NCBI GenBank assembly: GCA_965206195.1
Contig: CBDBIZ010000011.1
Span: 620,001 to 684,000, forward strand
Reading direction: 5' to 3'
Length of the DNA: 64,000 nt
From: JAAOIF01 sp965206195
GTDB lineage: Bacteria; Pseudomonadota; Gammaproteobacteria; PS1; Pseudothioglobaceae
Shown here: in pieces, positions 39,660-49,390 of the stretch
How the letters are laid out: each line of letters opens with the position of its first letter
Position numbering within the stretch: the stretch's first letter is position 1
Translations under genes and position numbers: made by a program
The notes under the pieces: generated by a model
The model's database searches: none
What the model was told of the DNA's origin: nothing
The model's input: the letters and a program-made list of their open reading frames with translations, nothing else

Positions 39660-40357
39660 TTGCATCCTCCAAAGCGTCTATCACGATGACTAAAGTTTTC
39701 AATTGCTATATCTAGTGCTGCTTCGTTAAAGTCTGGCCACAAGGTATCGGTAAAATACAATTCGCTATAGGCAATATCCCACAGCAGAAAGTTGCTTATT
39801 CTCAGCTCGCCACTGGTGCGAATCAGTAAATCAACACTGGGCTGATCTGATAATGACAAGTATTGCGAAAAATGCTCTGCATCAATTTCATCAATGCTCA
39901 GTTCATTAGCAATTACACGTTTGGCAATTTGCTTGGTAGCTTGTACGATATCCCACTGCCCACCATAATTTGCAGCAATTACCAAGTTAAGCCCAGTATT
40001 GTTTGCTAGCATTGCAATTGTACTAGCGGCCTGTTGTTGTATTTCTTGTGGGAATAGGCTCATATCACCGATAATGTTAAGTCTAACATTATGCTTGTTA
40101 AGTTTGTCGGTTTCTTGCTCTAAAACGCCTAGGAATAATTTAAACAATAGAGATACTTCTTTATTTGAGCGATTTTTGTTTTCGCTGCTAAAGGCAAACA
40201 AAGTCAAAGTCTTAACTTTAAGCGCGCCACAATGTTTAACGATTTGTCGCACTGTGTCCACGCCTTTTTTATGCCCAGCAAGACGTGGCAGCAGGCGTTT
40301 TTTTGCCCAACGACCGTTACCGTCCATGATGATTGCAATGTGCTGGGGAATATTCAT
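39656..40357 (-). CDS. uppS: Undecaprenyl diphosphate synthase
   Basis: 233 aa, cis-prenyltransferase. IIMDGNGRWAKKR holds the catalytic Asp, LTLFAFSSENKNR and LIRTSGELRISNFLLWDIAYSE are conserved. It makes the C55 lipid carrier for peptidoglycan. It is the first gene of the uppS-cdsA-dxr-M23-purC run and divergent from hisF across about 40 bp. Confidence 0.96.
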   Translation of the reverse strand: MNIPQHIAIIMDGNGRWAKKRLLPRLAGHKKGVDTVRQIVKHCGALKVKTLTLFAFSSENKNRSNKEVSLLFKLFLGVLEQETDKLNKHNVRLNIIGDMSLFPQEIQQQAASTIAMLANNTGLNLVIAANYGGQWDIVQATKQIAKRVIANELSIDEIDAEHFSQYLSLSDQPSVDLLIRTSGELRISNFLLWDIAYSELYFTDTLWPDFNEAALDIAIENFSHRDRRFGGCK

Positions 40358-40396
40358 AAGTGAGCATTATACTCAATTAGCGTAAAATTCACCTTT

Positions 40397-41164
40397 ATGA
40401 GTTTAGCGAAAAGAATTATCCCTTGTTTGGACGTACGTGGTGGTCGTGTAGTCAAAGGTGTGCAGTTTGTTGATATTAAAGATGCAGGCGATCCAGTTGA
40501 AGTGGCAAAACGCTATGATTTAGAAGGGGCTGATGAAATTACTTTTTTGGATATTACTGCCTCATATGAAGGCAGAGATACAACCATACATATGGTGGAG
40601 CGTATTGCCGAGCAAGTGTTTATTCCGCTTACGGTAGGCGGTGGTATTCGTAAGGCGACAGATGTGCGTGTGATGCTAACTGCAGGCGCTGACAAAGTAG
40701 CAGTGAACTCTGCGGCAATTCACAATCCTGGTTTAATCAACGAATTATCTGCAAAATTTGGCTCTCAGTGTATTGTGATTGCTATTGATGCTAAAAAAGT
40801 TGCTGATAACAAATGGGAAATTTTTACCCATGGTGGTCGAAGAAATACAGGGATTGATGCAGTTGAGTGGGCGGTAAAAATGACACAAGGCGCGCATGGC
40901 GCAGGCGAGGTATTACTCACTTCAATGGATTGTGATGGGATGAAAACGGGTTTTGACTTAGTACTCACAAAAGCGGTGTCTGATGCAGTTAAGGTGCCAG
41001 TGATTGCTTCAGGCGGGGTGGGCAATTTAGAGCATCTATCGCAAGGTGTGCTGGCAGGCGGGGCGGACGCTGTTTTGGCAGCGAGTATTTTTCATTTTGC
41101 CAAATATAGCGTAACGCAGGCCAAAATCGCGATGCAGAAAAATGGCATAGAAGTAAGGCTTTAG
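40397..41164 (+). CDS. hisF: Imidazole glycerol phosphate synthase, cyclase subunit
   Basis: 255 aa TIM barrel: RIIPCLDVRGGRVVKGVQF, FLDITAS, VGGGIRK, VAIDAKKV (catalytic Asp near 11 in CLDV and 130 in AIDAK), and IASGGVGNLEH. With HisH it makes IGP and AICAR. The other his genes are not in this window. Convergence with nothing downstream; the next gene starts after 64 bp. Confidence 0.96.
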   Translation: MSLAKRIIPCLDVRGGRVVKGVQFVDIKDAGDPVEVAKRYDLEGADEITFLDITASYEGRDTTIHMVERIAEQVFIPLTVGGGIRKATDVRVMLTAGADKVAVNSAAIHNPGLINELSAKFGSQCIVIAIDAKKVADNKWEIFTHGGRRNTGIDAVEWAVKMTQGAHGAGEVLLTSMDCDGMKTGFDLVLTKAVSDAVKVPVIASGGVGNLEHLSQGVLAGGADAVLAASIFHFAKYSVTQAKIAMQKNGIEVRL

Positions 41165-41228
41165 CGTATTATAACGGCCTTACGAAACAAGTGTTTAAAC
41201 TAGGATTAATGGAGGCATTTGGATAATT

Positions 41229-41762
41229 ATGAACTCTAAAAAAGAACTTTGGGTCTTGTTGTCTTCGTTTGTGCTGCCGATTGTTTTGGGCAGCGCGTTT
41301 TTTTACTGGAATCCGACCACGTTTACTGGTAGTACGGTTAATTATGGTGAATTTGTTAACCCGATTATTACCACCGAGGCGCAAGATGTAATTTTTGTTG
41401 ATAATGTCAAGGGTGATTTGCAAGGCATGTGGACACTTGCTTATACCACCTCAAAGTGCGATAATGCCTGCGTCAAAGCACTCAAAGACATCAAAACCAC
41501 GCGTATTTTGATGAATGCAGACATGCGCCGAATTCAAAGATTATTACTCATTACTGGCGAACCTAACATTCAACAGCCCGATTTATTGATTGCTCACCCA
41601 AGTGCATCACTGCAACAAAAACTCAGCAAATTTCCAGACAATAGTCTCTTTTTAATCGACCCGCTGGGCAATATTATGCTACATTATCAGCCTCAAAATT
41701 TAAACATCAAGCGTGTTTTAAAAGACCTCAAGCGTTTGTTTAAATACTCACGAATTGGTTAG
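41229..41762 (+). CDS. SCO-like membrane-anchored protein near cyoE
   Basis: 177 aa. One N-terminal membrane helix (LWVLLSSFVLPIVLGSAFFYW), then a thioredoxin-like domain with a CxxxC-type pair (SKCDNACVKALKDI) in the copper-binding position of SCO proteins, ending SLFLIDPLGNIMLHY as in that fold. Genes of this kind lie between cox and cyoE in many gammaproteobacteria. It is probably a cytochrome oxidase assembly factor. It is separated from cyoE by 2 nt. Confidence 0.75.
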   Translation: MNSKKELWVLLSSFVLPIVLGSAFFYWNPTTFTGSTVNYGEFVNPIITTEAQDVIFVDNVKGDLQGMWTLAYTTSKCDNACVKALKDIKTTRILMNADMRRIQRLLLITGEPNIQQPDLLIAHPSASLQQKLSKFPDNSLFLIDPLGNIMLHYQPQNLNIKRVLKDLKRLFKYSRIG

Positions 41763-41764
41763 CT

Positions 41765-42646
41765 ATGCCTGCATTAGTAGATTTACTCGGCCTATGTAAA
41801 CTTAAAGTCGTCGCACTGATACTGCTAACTGCTGTGGTAGGCATGTTTTTGGCAGTGCCTGCACCGTATTTTCCCGACCTTGGACTGGTTATTATTGCCT
41901 CACTTGGTATTGGCATGGCGTCCGCCTCAGCGGCGGTGTTTAATCATGTTGTTGATGAACAGATTGATATACAAATGTCGCGCACCGACCAACGCCCACT
42001 GCCACAAGGCAAGGTCAGCCGTAATCAAGCACTTATCTGGGGTGTTTTTTTAGGATTAGTGGGGCTGGGTGTGTTGGAATTTTTTGTCAATACCTTAACC
42101 ATGGTGCTTACCTTTACTTCACTCATTGGTTATGCGCTGATATATACTTTATACCTTAAACGCACAACGCCACAAAACATTGTAATTGGTGGTGCAGCGG
42201 GTGCAGCACCGCCGATATTAGGCTGGACAGCAATTACAGGCTCGCAAGGTATTGAACAAGCATTTTTATTATTTTTAATTGTGTTTATTTGGACGCCGCC
42301 GCATTTTTGGGCATTGGCAATTCATCGAGTTGAAGAGTATAGAAAAGTCGATGTGCCAATGCTACCCGTTACCCACGGCTTGGCTTATACCCGAGTGCAA
42401 ATTTTGCTCTATACCGTGTTGTTGTTATTGGTGAGTATATTGCCTTATTTAGTAGGGATGTCAGGTTTGATTTATTTGTTATCCGCGATTGTATTAGGGT
42501 TGATATTTTTAAATTATGCGTTCAAGATTTACAAAAACCCCAATAATAAGAAATTACCGTGGGCAACATTTATGTATTCGGTTAATTATTTAATGTTGTT
42601 ATTTTTTGCATTACTATTTGACCATTACTTTTTAATTACTTTATAG
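41765..42646 (+). CDS. cyoE: Protoheme IX farnesyltransferase
   Basis: 293 aa, about nine membrane segments. The two prenyl-diphosphate sites are NHVVDEQIDIQMSRTDQRPLP and the later WTPPHFWALAIHRVEEYRKVDVPMLP. It converts heme b into heme O for terminal oxidases. It lies in an operon-like run with the SCO-like gene and the DUF2970 gene. Confidence 0.95.
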   Translation: MPALVDLLGLCKLKVVALILLTAVVGMFLAVPAPYFPDLGLVIIASLGIGMASASAAVFNHVVDEQIDIQMSRTDQRPLPQGKVSRNQALIWGVFLGLVGLGVLEFFVNTLTMVLTFTSLIGYALIYTLYLKRTTPQNIVIGGAAGAAPPILGWTAITGSQGIEQAFLLFLIVFIWTPPHFWALAIHRVEEYRKVDVPMLPVTHGLAYTRVQILLYTVLLLLVSILPYLVGMSGLIYLLSAIVLGLIFLNYAFKIYKNPNNKKLPWATFMYSVNYLMLLFFALLFDHYFLITL

Positions 42647-42653
42647 GACTACT

Positions 42654-42845
42654 ATGCAAGGATTAGGACAAGTATTTAAAGCAGTACTTTCTGCAATGAT
42701 TGGCGTGGGTAAAAAACAAGATTTAATCAAAGACTTTGAGCGCACTGAAAAACAAGGTCCTTGGCCTTACATTATTGTTGGATTGGTTATGACGCTGGTA
42801 TTTATTTTCTCAGTGATTGCTGTAGTTAAGTTTGCCCTTGCTTAA
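42654..42845 (+). CDS. DUF2970 small membrane protein
   Basis: 63 aa. An amphipathic start (VFKAVLSAMIGVGKKQ), then GPWPYIIVGLVMTLVFIFSVIAVV as one membrane helix. This matches the DUF2970 family, often encoded beside respiratory oxidase genes. Its function is unknown. It is 7 nt downstream of cyoE. Confidence 0.75.
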   Translation: MQGLGQVFKAVLSAMIGVGKKQDLIKDFERTEKQGPWPYIIVGLVMTLVFIFSVIAVVKFALA

Positions 42846-42899
42846 TGTCTTAAACCCACGTAAGTGGCGTAATAGTGAGTAACGCTTTTTTGCAACTTT

Positions 42900-43571
42900 T
42901 TACAACTTTTCAATAATCAAATCCAAGGCATTTGCCATTTTTCCAGCCTTGTGTGGGTTGGTTAATAGCCCAGTTAATTCGAGTTGAGGGTTAAGCAACA
43001 AATAACTGGCAGTATGGTCAATTAGGTAATTGTTATTCATCTTGCTGTGATCCATTTTGGCGTGGTCAACAGCAGCCTTTTGTTTGGTTTGAGCAACTTC
43101 GTGATAAACCCCAAGTGATTTGGTTAGCTGAGTTAACACATTGTCTTTAGCACTTAAACCAATGAAACTTTTGTTAAAATGTGTGGCAAAATCAGCCAGT
43201 TTGCCGATGTCTCGTTGTGGGTCAACCGACACAAATATAACTTGCACTTGACCAGCTTGTTTCATCAACCCCAATGTTTGGTTTAAGATTGCCAAATCGA
43301 TTGGACAAACATCTGGACAGGAGGTATAGCCAAAATACAAAATACTCCATTTGTTATTGGTAGCTAAAGACAAGGAAACAATGTTTCTTTGGTCGTCAAT
43401 CAGCGGCAAGTCAGCTAAAGGCTTTGATATTGGATATAAGGATATGGTAGGCGCAACTTGTTTTTTTAACGCTTGCAATTGTTTTGTGTTGTCATTTAAC
43501 AAAAAATAAGTTGCAACTAATGCGCTAAGTACCAACAAAATTAACAGGCTTGTTTTTTGGTTTGTTGTCAT
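42900..43571 (-). CDS. SCO1/SenC-family copper chaperone
   Basis: About 223 aa. N-terminal membrane anchor (SLLILLVLSALVATYFLL), thioredoxin fold with copper-binding CxxxC in GYTSCPDVCPIDL, VSVDPQRD, and the conserved histidine in the DHTASYLLL block. A Met/His-rich insert (DHAKMDHSKMNN) may bind copper as well. It delivers copper to cytochrome c oxidase CuA. The start is the ATG at 43571 (MTTNQK); the frame is open 69 nt further up but does not look coding. Converges with the cyoE run. Confidence 0.9.
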   Translation of the reverse strand: MTTNQKTSLLILLVLSALVATYFLLNDNTKQLQALKKQVAPTISLYPISKPLADLPLIDDQRNIVSLSLATNNKWSILYFGYTSCPDVCPIDLAILNQTLGLMKQAGQVQVIFVSVDPQRDIGKLADFATHFNKSFIGLSAKDNVLTQLTKSLGVYHEVAQTKQKAAVDHAKMDHSKMNNNYLIDHTASYLLLNPQLELTGLLTNPHKAGKMANALDLIIEKL

Positions 43572-43859
43572 AATGTTATCTGCGTTATTTTTTGCATTCA
43601 CATCATCAGTGCAAACACTCGTTGGTCGCTCAAAAGGCATAGTTAATTACTCTTTTAACCTGACAAGAAAAAAAACAGTGAAACATGAAAACAAGATACG
43701 TAATTAACCTGTGGGCAAAGATACCATAGTTACCTGGGTAACGTAAATTTGAAAATGTTGTATTCTCAATAAAATAACCCTGTGAGTTGTGAATGTCTTA
43801 ATTAGGTAAAATGTCAACTTTTATTCAGTTAAAAAATCATGTTACTGCTTAGTGAAGTG

Positions 43860-44021
43860 ATGATTGCCCATACCGATTTAGAATCATTTGAAGATTTAGT
43901 GCCAATTATTAAAAACATTGCAAAATCTGGTGATGAACGATTTTTCCAAATGGATGTCAAGCCAGATTATGGCGACACGCCTGAAAATTGGGAGGATCGC
44001 TTGGAGGCGGCGTTTTATTAA
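43860..44021 (+). CDS. Small acidic protein, 53 aa, unknown
   Basis: From the ATG at 43860 the product reads IAHTDLESFEDLVPII, then SGDERFFQMDVKPDYGDTPENW. There is no signal or membrane segment. An in-frame ATG lies 21 nt upstream. It stands before the 241-aa gene and trpF on the same strand. I do not recognise the family, and the short length leaves doubt. Confidence 0.45.
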   Translation: MIAHTDLESFEDLVPIIKNIAKSGDERFFQMDVKPDYGDTPENWEDRLEAAFY

Positions 44022-44090
44022 AAAAAGACCTTTGCGCTTATATCTACAGGGCGTGAGTGCAAATATCGGTAAAAAAATTAAGGGTTGATA

Positions 44091-44816
44091 ATGGGATTTA
44101 AATATTTAAATAAAGGCAATGACATTTTTGATGGCGATGATGGCGAAGATGTTTACGCCAATGAGGAGCAATTACAAGCGCGGCTAGAGTATTTTGAGAC
44201 GCAACTTTTGAGCATGGACAAAAACACGGCCGTAGATGAAAAAATCAAGGTTTTATTAGAAATCGGACGCATTCAAGTCGAGCGCTACCAAGGCGCAGAC
44301 GCTTGGGAAAAGGCATTTAATGCGTTTAATCTAGCACAAGAGGGCGAGCTGTGGGAGTTGGCAGTTGAGGCCTGTGATGTGATGTTTTTATCCGAAGGGC
44401 CAGATGCCTTGGTGGCACTGGGGCACGCATTATGGCTCGGCGTTAGTTTCCCAATTGACCCTGAAATTACCGTAGCAATGTTGCAGCATTTGATCGAGGA
44501 ATCGCCTGAGGAAGCGGATACGCGCGCGGTGGCAGCAACGGTGGCGCATTACATTACTTCCATGCGTTGCGATGAGAATGATGATTTGACCTTTTTTACC
44601 TCGCAAATGTTGGCGAGTGTGGCGGATAAGCATTCACATGTGAGCAACCAATCTACTTTTGACCTATGGCGTAGAACTTTAGAATTGGACAAGCCAGAAG
44701 TATTTTTGAAGAAATTATCAGGCGCAATCGACCAATTAGTTGAAGATAAATGGTGGATTGATCGCGACAAAATTAAAGCACAGCTAGAAAAACTAGATAA
44801 TGAAACCAGACATTAA
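44091..44816 (+). CDS. Uncharacterised helical protein upstream of trpF
   Basis: About 241 aa, acidic, predicted all-helical, with a pattern that may be TPR-like (ALVALGHALWLGVS, TVAMLQHLIEESPEEADTRA). There is no signal peptide or membrane segment. The start is the ATG at 44091 (MGFKYLNKGND). It ends 15 nt before trpF, so it is likely cotranscribed with trpFB. No family recognised. Confidence 0.6.
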   Translation: MGFKYLNKGNDIFDGDDGEDVYANEEQLQARLEYFETQLLSMDKNTAVDEKIKVLLEIGRIQVERYQGADAWEKAFNAFNLAQEGELWELAVEACDVMFLSEGPDALVALGHALWLGVSFPIDPEITVAMLQHLIEESPEEADTRAVAATVAHYITSMRCDENDDLTFFTSQMLASVADKHSHVSNQSTFDLWRRTLELDKPEVFLKKLSGAIDQLVEDKWWIDRDKIKAQLEKLDNETRH

Positions 44817-44831
44817 ACCAACAACCAACTT

Positions 44832-45434
44832 ATGAAAATTAAAATTTGTGGGCTTACTCAAGTTAGCAACGCACGCAAGGTGGCACTGCTGGATATTGAT
44901 GCAATCGGGCTGGTTTTTTACGACAAGTCACCGCGTTATGTAGAAGTGGAATCTGCACGGCGAATTATCAAAGCGTTGCCACCATTTGTTAGCCGTGTGG
45001 GTTTGTTTGTGAATGCAAATACCAGTTTTATTGATGAAATATTATGCGAGGTTGCGCTTGATACGTTGCAGTTTCATGGCAACGAGTCTGCTACTGAATG
45101 TGCACAATACACTATGCCGTTTATCAAGGCTTTACGCGTTAATCAAAACACCAACCTTGTTAAAATGGCGGATGAGTATCATCAGGCTAGTGGTTTATTA
45201 TTAGACACACCTAGCGAACAATTTGGTGGTACAGGCGAAAAGTTTGATTGGAGTTTGGCTAAAGTGGAGGTTGATTTGCCAATTATTTTGGCAGGTGGGC
45301 TTACTGCTGATACGGTGGCTAATGCTATTAAACAAGTTAATCCGTATGCGCTTGATGTGTCTAGTGGGGTGGAAAGCTCAAAAGGCATTAAAGATATTAA
45401 TAAAATCAAACAATTTATTCAACAAATAAACTGA
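44832..45434 (+). CDS. trpF: Phosphoribosylanthranilate isomerase
   Basis: 200 aa TIM barrel. KICGLTQ has the catalytic Cys, LQFHGNE, LLDTPSEQFGGTGEKFDWS holds the Asp, ILAGGLTADTVANAI and LDVSSGVESSKGIKD bind phosphate. Third step of tryptophan synthesis. Its stop overlaps the trpB start (TGATG). Confidence 0.96.
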   Translation: MKIKICGLTQVSNARKVALLDIDAIGLVFYDKSPRYVEVESARRIIKALPPFVSRVGLFVNANTSFIDEILCEVALDTLQFHGNESATECAQYTMPFIKALRVNQNTNLVKMADEYHQASGLLLDTPSEQFGGTGEKFDWSLAKVEVDLPIILAGGLTADTVANAIKQVNPYALDVSSGVESSKGIKDINKIKQFIQQIN

Positions 45435-46639
45435 TGAGTGGTTACAACCTACCAGATAATAGCGGTCATTTTGAGCAATACGGTGGCATTTTCATTGCAG
45501 AAACTTTGATGACGGCGGTTACTGAATTACAACAAGCCTATCAAAAATACAAAGATGACGCTGGTTTTATTGCAGAATTTCAACACGATTTAAAGCACTA
45601 TGTAGGGCGTGAAACCCCACTTTATCACGCAGTTAATCTGAGTAAAAAACTCGGTGGTGCACAAATTTATCTCAAGCGTGAAGACCTCAACCATACAGGT
45701 GCGCATAAGGTAAACAATACCATTGGGCAGGCTTTGTTAGCAAAACGCATGGGGAAAACTCGCATTATTGCTGAAACTGGTGCGGGACAACATGGGGTGG
45801 CAACTGCCACTGTGGCAGCACGACTTGGGCTTGAGTGTGTGGTGTATATGGGCGAGGTAGATGTGGCGCGCCAAGCACTGAATGTGTTTCGCATGAAACT
45901 CTTGGGGGCGAGCGTTATTCCCGTAATATCGGGTTCAAAAACCCTTAAAGATGCCTTGAATGAAGCAATGCGCGATTGGGTGACCAATATTGATAATACT
46001 TTTTACATCATTGGCACTGTTGCAGGACCACATCCGTATCCGATGATGGTGCGTGATTTCCAGAGCATTATCGGCAAGGAGGCTAAGACACAATTTGCCG
46101 AGCAAGTTGGCGATTTACCAGACGCTTTGGTAGCTTGCGTGGGTGGCGGCTCAAACGCGATTGGCTTGTTCCATGCATTTATTGAGGATACTGAAGTGGC
46201 AATTTACGGAGTAGAAGCAGCAGGACATGGGCTAGAAAAAGGCCCTACTGCACATGCCGCGCCGCTGTGTGCAGGTTCTGTGGGCGTGCTGCATGGTAAT
46301 CGCACGTATTTAATGGAGGATGAAAACGGGCAGATTATTGAAGGGCATTCAATCTCAGCCGGTCTAGATTACCCTGGTGTTGGTCCTGAACATGCTTATC
46401 TCAAAGACAGTGGCCGTGCAAACTATGTGGCAATTACTGACAAAGAAGCGTTAGAGGCATTTCACACACTGACTAGTATTGAGGGCATCTTGCCAGCATT
46501 GGAGTCTTCTCATGCGGTGGCTTATGGCATTAAACTTGCTAAACAATTAGGCAAGGGAAGAAATATCATTATTAACTTATCAGGCAGAGGTGATAAAGAC
46601 ATTCACACCGTCGCCGATATTGAAGGCATTACTTTTTAG
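45434..46639 (+). CDS. trpB: Tryptophan synthase beta chain
   Basis: 401 aa PLP enzyme. GGIFIAETLM, LKREDLNHTGAHKVNN with the PLP lysine, ETGAGQHGVATATVAA, GGGSNAIGLFHAF for phosphate binding, and LSGRGDKDIHTV. It joins indole and serine. Tight coupling with trpF. Its partner trpA is separated here by glmU (opposite strand), rpmE, hemE and R-M debris. The last 11 nt overlap glmU in a convergent arrangement. Confidence 0.97.
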   Translation: MSGYNLPDNSGHFEQYGGIFIAETLMTAVTELQQAYQKYKDDAGFIAEFQHDLKHYVGRETPLYHAVNLSKKLGGAQIYLKREDLNHTGAHKVNNTIGQALLAKRMGKTRIIAETGAGQHGVATATVAARLGLECVVYMGEVDVARQALNVFRMKLLGASVIPVISGSKTLKDALNEAMRDWVTNIDNTFYIIGTVAGPHPYPMMVRDFQSIIGKEAKTQFAEQVGDLPDALVACVGGGSNAIGLFHAFIEDTEVAIYGVEAAGHGLEKGPTAHAAPLCAGSVGVLHGNRTYLMEDENGQIIEGHSISAGLDYPGVGPEHAYLKDSGRANYVAITDKEALEAFHTLTSIEGILPALESSHAVAYGIKLAKQLGKGRNIIINLSGRGDKDIHTVADIEGITF

Positions 46640-47936
46640 TTGATTTTTGCCAACTTTTAAGGCTGGTTTGTTTACTACGACTGAGTGTTAATGTACTTTC
46701 TGGTGCGTCTTTAATAATAGTTGAGCCTGCACCAATCGTGGCATTTTTGCCAATAGTAACGGGTGCGATGAGTTGCGAATCCGAGCCGATGAACGCACCG
46801 TCGCCAATCGTAGTTTGGTGTTTATTGGTCCCGTCATAATTACAAGTAATCACTCCAGCACCGATGTTTACATTTTTGCCAACTGTTGCATCGCCTACAT
46901 AATTTAGGTGTGAGATTTTTGAGTCAGTGCCGATAGTGGATTTTTTCACTTCAACAAAATTACCAATTTTTGCATTTTCACCAATCTGGGTCTCTGAGCG
47001 AATGCGGGCGAATGGCCCGATGCTTGCTCCGTTTTGAATGATGGCATTTTCAATCACGCAATTTGGTAGGATTTTCACATTATCACCCAGTACTACATTG
47101 CCAATAAATACTACATTCACATCAATTTCACAATCCTTACCAAAGGTTAACGAGCCACGGCAATCAAAACGCGCTGGGTCTTTTATACCTAAGCCTTGTT
47201 GCATAAATTGCTTCGCTTGATTTTGTTGAAAGGCTCGTTCTAACTCTGCTAATTGCACTTTATCATTAACACCAGCCACTTCAAATTCATCTTGAGCGAT
47301 GGTTGAGGCGATGGTTTTTCCATCTGCAACTGCCAGGGCAACAATATCAGTTAAATAAAGTTCACCTTGGGCGTTATTGGCGTTTAGTTTTGTCAAATAA
47401 GTTTTGAGTAGCGCGCTATTTACCGCCATAATACCAGTGTTAACCTCGTTTATTTTTTGTTGCTCGTTATCTGCATCTTGTTGTTCAATAATGGTCTGTA
47501 TTTTCCCATTTTCACGAATAATACGTCCATAGTCTGTAGGCTCATCAAGCATAACCGAGAGTAGCGCAATACCGGTTTGTTGCGCTTGTATCAGCAAGTC
47601 TTGCAAGGTGGTTTGCTGGATAAGAGGTACATCACCATACAGTATTAGCGTAATAGAATCATTCGCTATTTTTGGCATGACCTGTTGAGTAGCGTGCCCC
47701 GTGCCTAGCTGCTGGGTTTGTTCTACCCAATGAATACTAGTGTCATTAATTGTGTCACGCACTTGCTCTGCACCAAAGCCATATACCACATACACCTCAC
47801 CGCATAGCGCTTGGGCTTGAGACAAAACGTGAGTCAATAGCGGCTTATCCGACAAAATTTGCAAGACTTTTGGCTTTGAAGAGTTCATGCGTGAGCCTTT
47901 TCCAGCCGCAAGAATGATGGCGTTAACATTTTCCAT
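46629..47936 (-). CDS. glmU: GlmU, UDP-GlcNAc pyrophosphorylase / acetyltransferase
   Basis: 435 aa, slightly shorter than E. coli (456). The N-terminal uridyltransferase has LAAGKGSRMNSSKPKVLQ and LYGDVPLI. The C-terminal left-handed beta-helix of hexapeptide repeats carries acetyltransferase residues (NYVGDATVGKNVNIGAG, NYDGTNKHQTTIGDGAFIGS). It makes UDP-GlcNAc. Its stop overlaps the end of trpB, so transcripts converge. Confidence 0.95.
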   Translation of the reverse strand: MENVNAIILAAGKGSRMNSSKPKVLQILSDKPLLTHVLSQAQALCGEVYVVYGFGAEQVRDTINDTSIHWVEQTQQLGTGHATQQVMPKIANDSITLILYGDVPLIQQTTLQDLLIQAQQTGIALLSVMLDEPTDYGRIIRENGKIQTIIEQQDADNEQQKINEVNTGIMAVNSALLKTYLTKLNANNAQGELYLTDIVALAVADGKTIASTIAQDEFEVAGVNDKVQLAELERAFQQNQAKQFMQQGLGIKDPARFDCRGSLTFGKDCEIDVNVVFIGNVVLGDNVKILPNCVIENAIIQNGASIGPFARIRSETQIGENAKIGNFVEVKKSTIGTDSKISHLNYVGDATVGKNVNIGAGVITCNYDGTNKHQTTIGDGAFIGSDSQLIAPVTIGKNATIGAGSTIIKDAPESTLTLSRSKQTSLKSWQKSTKK

Positions 47937-48015
47937 GCTTGCATTTTAATTAAAATAAAACCCAAGAATAGTATATAATTCTCACTCTTTTAAGATTTAG
48001 ACAAATATTACTGAT

Positions 48016-48228
48016 ATGCAAACAGACATCCACCCTGATTATGACACCGTTAAAGTAGTATGCTCATGTGGCAATACTTTTGAGACACATTCAACCATTG
48101 GCAAGCCAGAATTGCACCTTGATGTGTGTTCAAATTGTCATCCTTTTTACACTGGCAAGCAAAAAATTATGGATACTGCAGGCCGCGTTGAGAAATTTAA
48201 GTCTCGGTACGGTGCTTTTAAGCGCTAA
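48016..48228 (+). CDS. rpmE: Ribosomal protein L31
   Basis: 70 aa, the C-plus form with four zinc cysteines in VVCSCGNTF and DVCSNCHPFYTG. KQKIMDTAGRVEKFKSRYG is the L31 signature. A TATAAT at 47974-47979 is a possible -10 box. A stem-loop terminator follows directly. Confidence 0.94.
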   Translation: MQTDIHPDYDTVKVVCSCGNTFETHSTIGKPELHLDVCSNCHPFYTGKQKIMDTAGRVEKFKSRYGAFKR

Positions 48229-48249
48229 GTGCAAAATATTTGTCAGAAG

Positions 48250-48272
48250 AGCCACGAGAGTGGCTTTTTTTA
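48250..48272 (+). terminator. Intrinsic terminator after rpmE
   Basis: AGCCAC-GAGA-GTGGCT stem followed by seven T, 22 nt after the rpmE stop. Confidence 0.85.
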
Positions 48273-48344
48273 CGCCTGATTATTCATACACTATACAAAG
48301 GTCTCGTTATAATAACACCACTATCTTTTTTTTAACTTAATATC

Positions 48345-49388
48345 ATGTCGTTTGATTATATTAATGCCTTATTAAAAAAACCAACTTCACGCACCCCAAT
48401 TTGGGTGATGCGCCAAGCGGGTCGTTATTTACCGGAATATCGTGCAACACGTAAAAAAGCTGGTGATTTTTTGACCTTATGCAAATCTCCAGAGCTTGCT
48501 TGTGAAGTGACTATGCAGCCGATTGAGCGGTTTGATTTAGATGCGGCAATTTTATTTTCAGATATTTTAACCATTCCTGATGCGATGGGCTTGGGCTTGT
48601 ACTTTTCTGAGGGCGAAGGACCAAAATTTTCCAACCCGCTAAATACCTTAAAATCAATTGAGCAGCTGGCAAAACCTAATGTGGGTGATGAACTTGCATA
48701 TGTGAGCGATGCAGTAGCGGTGATTAAAAAATCGCTAAACGGCAAAATACCATTGATTGGTTTTACTGGCAGCCCGTGGACGCTGGCGACCTATATGGTT
48801 GAGGGCGGCTCGAACAAAAATTTTGTCAAGGTTAAAGGTTTAATGTATGAAAACCCAGCCCACATGCATCAATTATTAGATAAGCTGGCAGATACAGTTA
48901 TTGATTATCTCAATGGTCAAATTGAAGCAGGTGCGGATTCAGTGATGATTTTTGATACTTGGGGTGGATTGCTTAATAAAGACAGCTATCAAGAATTTTC
49001 CCTTAAATATATGCAAAAAATTGTCGCTGGCGTTAAGCATGAATTTAATAGCAAAACCATTCCAATCACGTTATTCACCAAAGGCGGAGCAATGTGGCTG
49101 GAGCAAATTGCTGCTAGTGGCTGCGACGGCGTGGCACTGGATTGGACGGTTGAGCTGGGCGATGCACAACAACGTATTGGTGATAAAGTCGCCTTGCAAG
49201 GCAATCTTGACCCTTGTGTGTTATACGCCTCGCCTGAGCGAATTTATGCTGAAGTTAAGAAAATCCTCGCTCAATTTAAAGGTAATACCGGTCACGTGTT
49301 TAATCTAGGGCACGGCATATCACCTAATGTCAACCCAGCACACATGAAAGTGTTGGTGGATTGTGTGCATGAGCTTGGAGGGAACTAA
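48345..49388 (+). CDS. hemE: Uroporphyrinogen decarboxylase
   Basis: 347 aa. PIWVMRQAGRYLPEYRA holds the conserved arginines. FSDILTIPDAMG has the catalytic Asp. GFTGSPWTLATYMVEGG and MIFDTWGG follow, and the C-terminus has NLGHGISPNVNP. It makes coproporphyrinogen III in heme synthesis. The stop is 2 nt before the first codon of the R-M remnant, so the remnant sits right at the hemE end. Confidence 0.97.
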   Translation: MSFDYINALLKKPTSRTPIWVMRQAGRYLPEYRATRKKAGDFLTLCKSPELACEVTMQPIERFDLDAAILFSDILTIPDAMGLGLYFSEGEGPKFSNPLNTLKSIEQLAKPNVGDELAYVSDAVAVIKKSLNGKIPLIGFTGSPWTLATYMVEGGSNKNFVKVKGLMYENPAHMHQLLDKLADTVIDYLNGQIEAGADSVMIFDTWGGLLNKDSYQEFSLKYMQKIVAGVKHEFNSKTIPITLFTKGGAMWLEQIAASGCDGVALDWTVELGDAQQRIGDKVALQGNLDPCVLYASPERIYAEVKKILAQFKGNTGHVFNLGHGISPNVNPAHMKVLVDCVHELGGN

Positions 49389-49390
49389 AG

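Noticed and set aside
42846..42899. Stem GCGT...ACGC followed by T after the DUF2970 gene as a terminator
   Set aside because: The stem is only about four pairs with mismatches; too weak to call.
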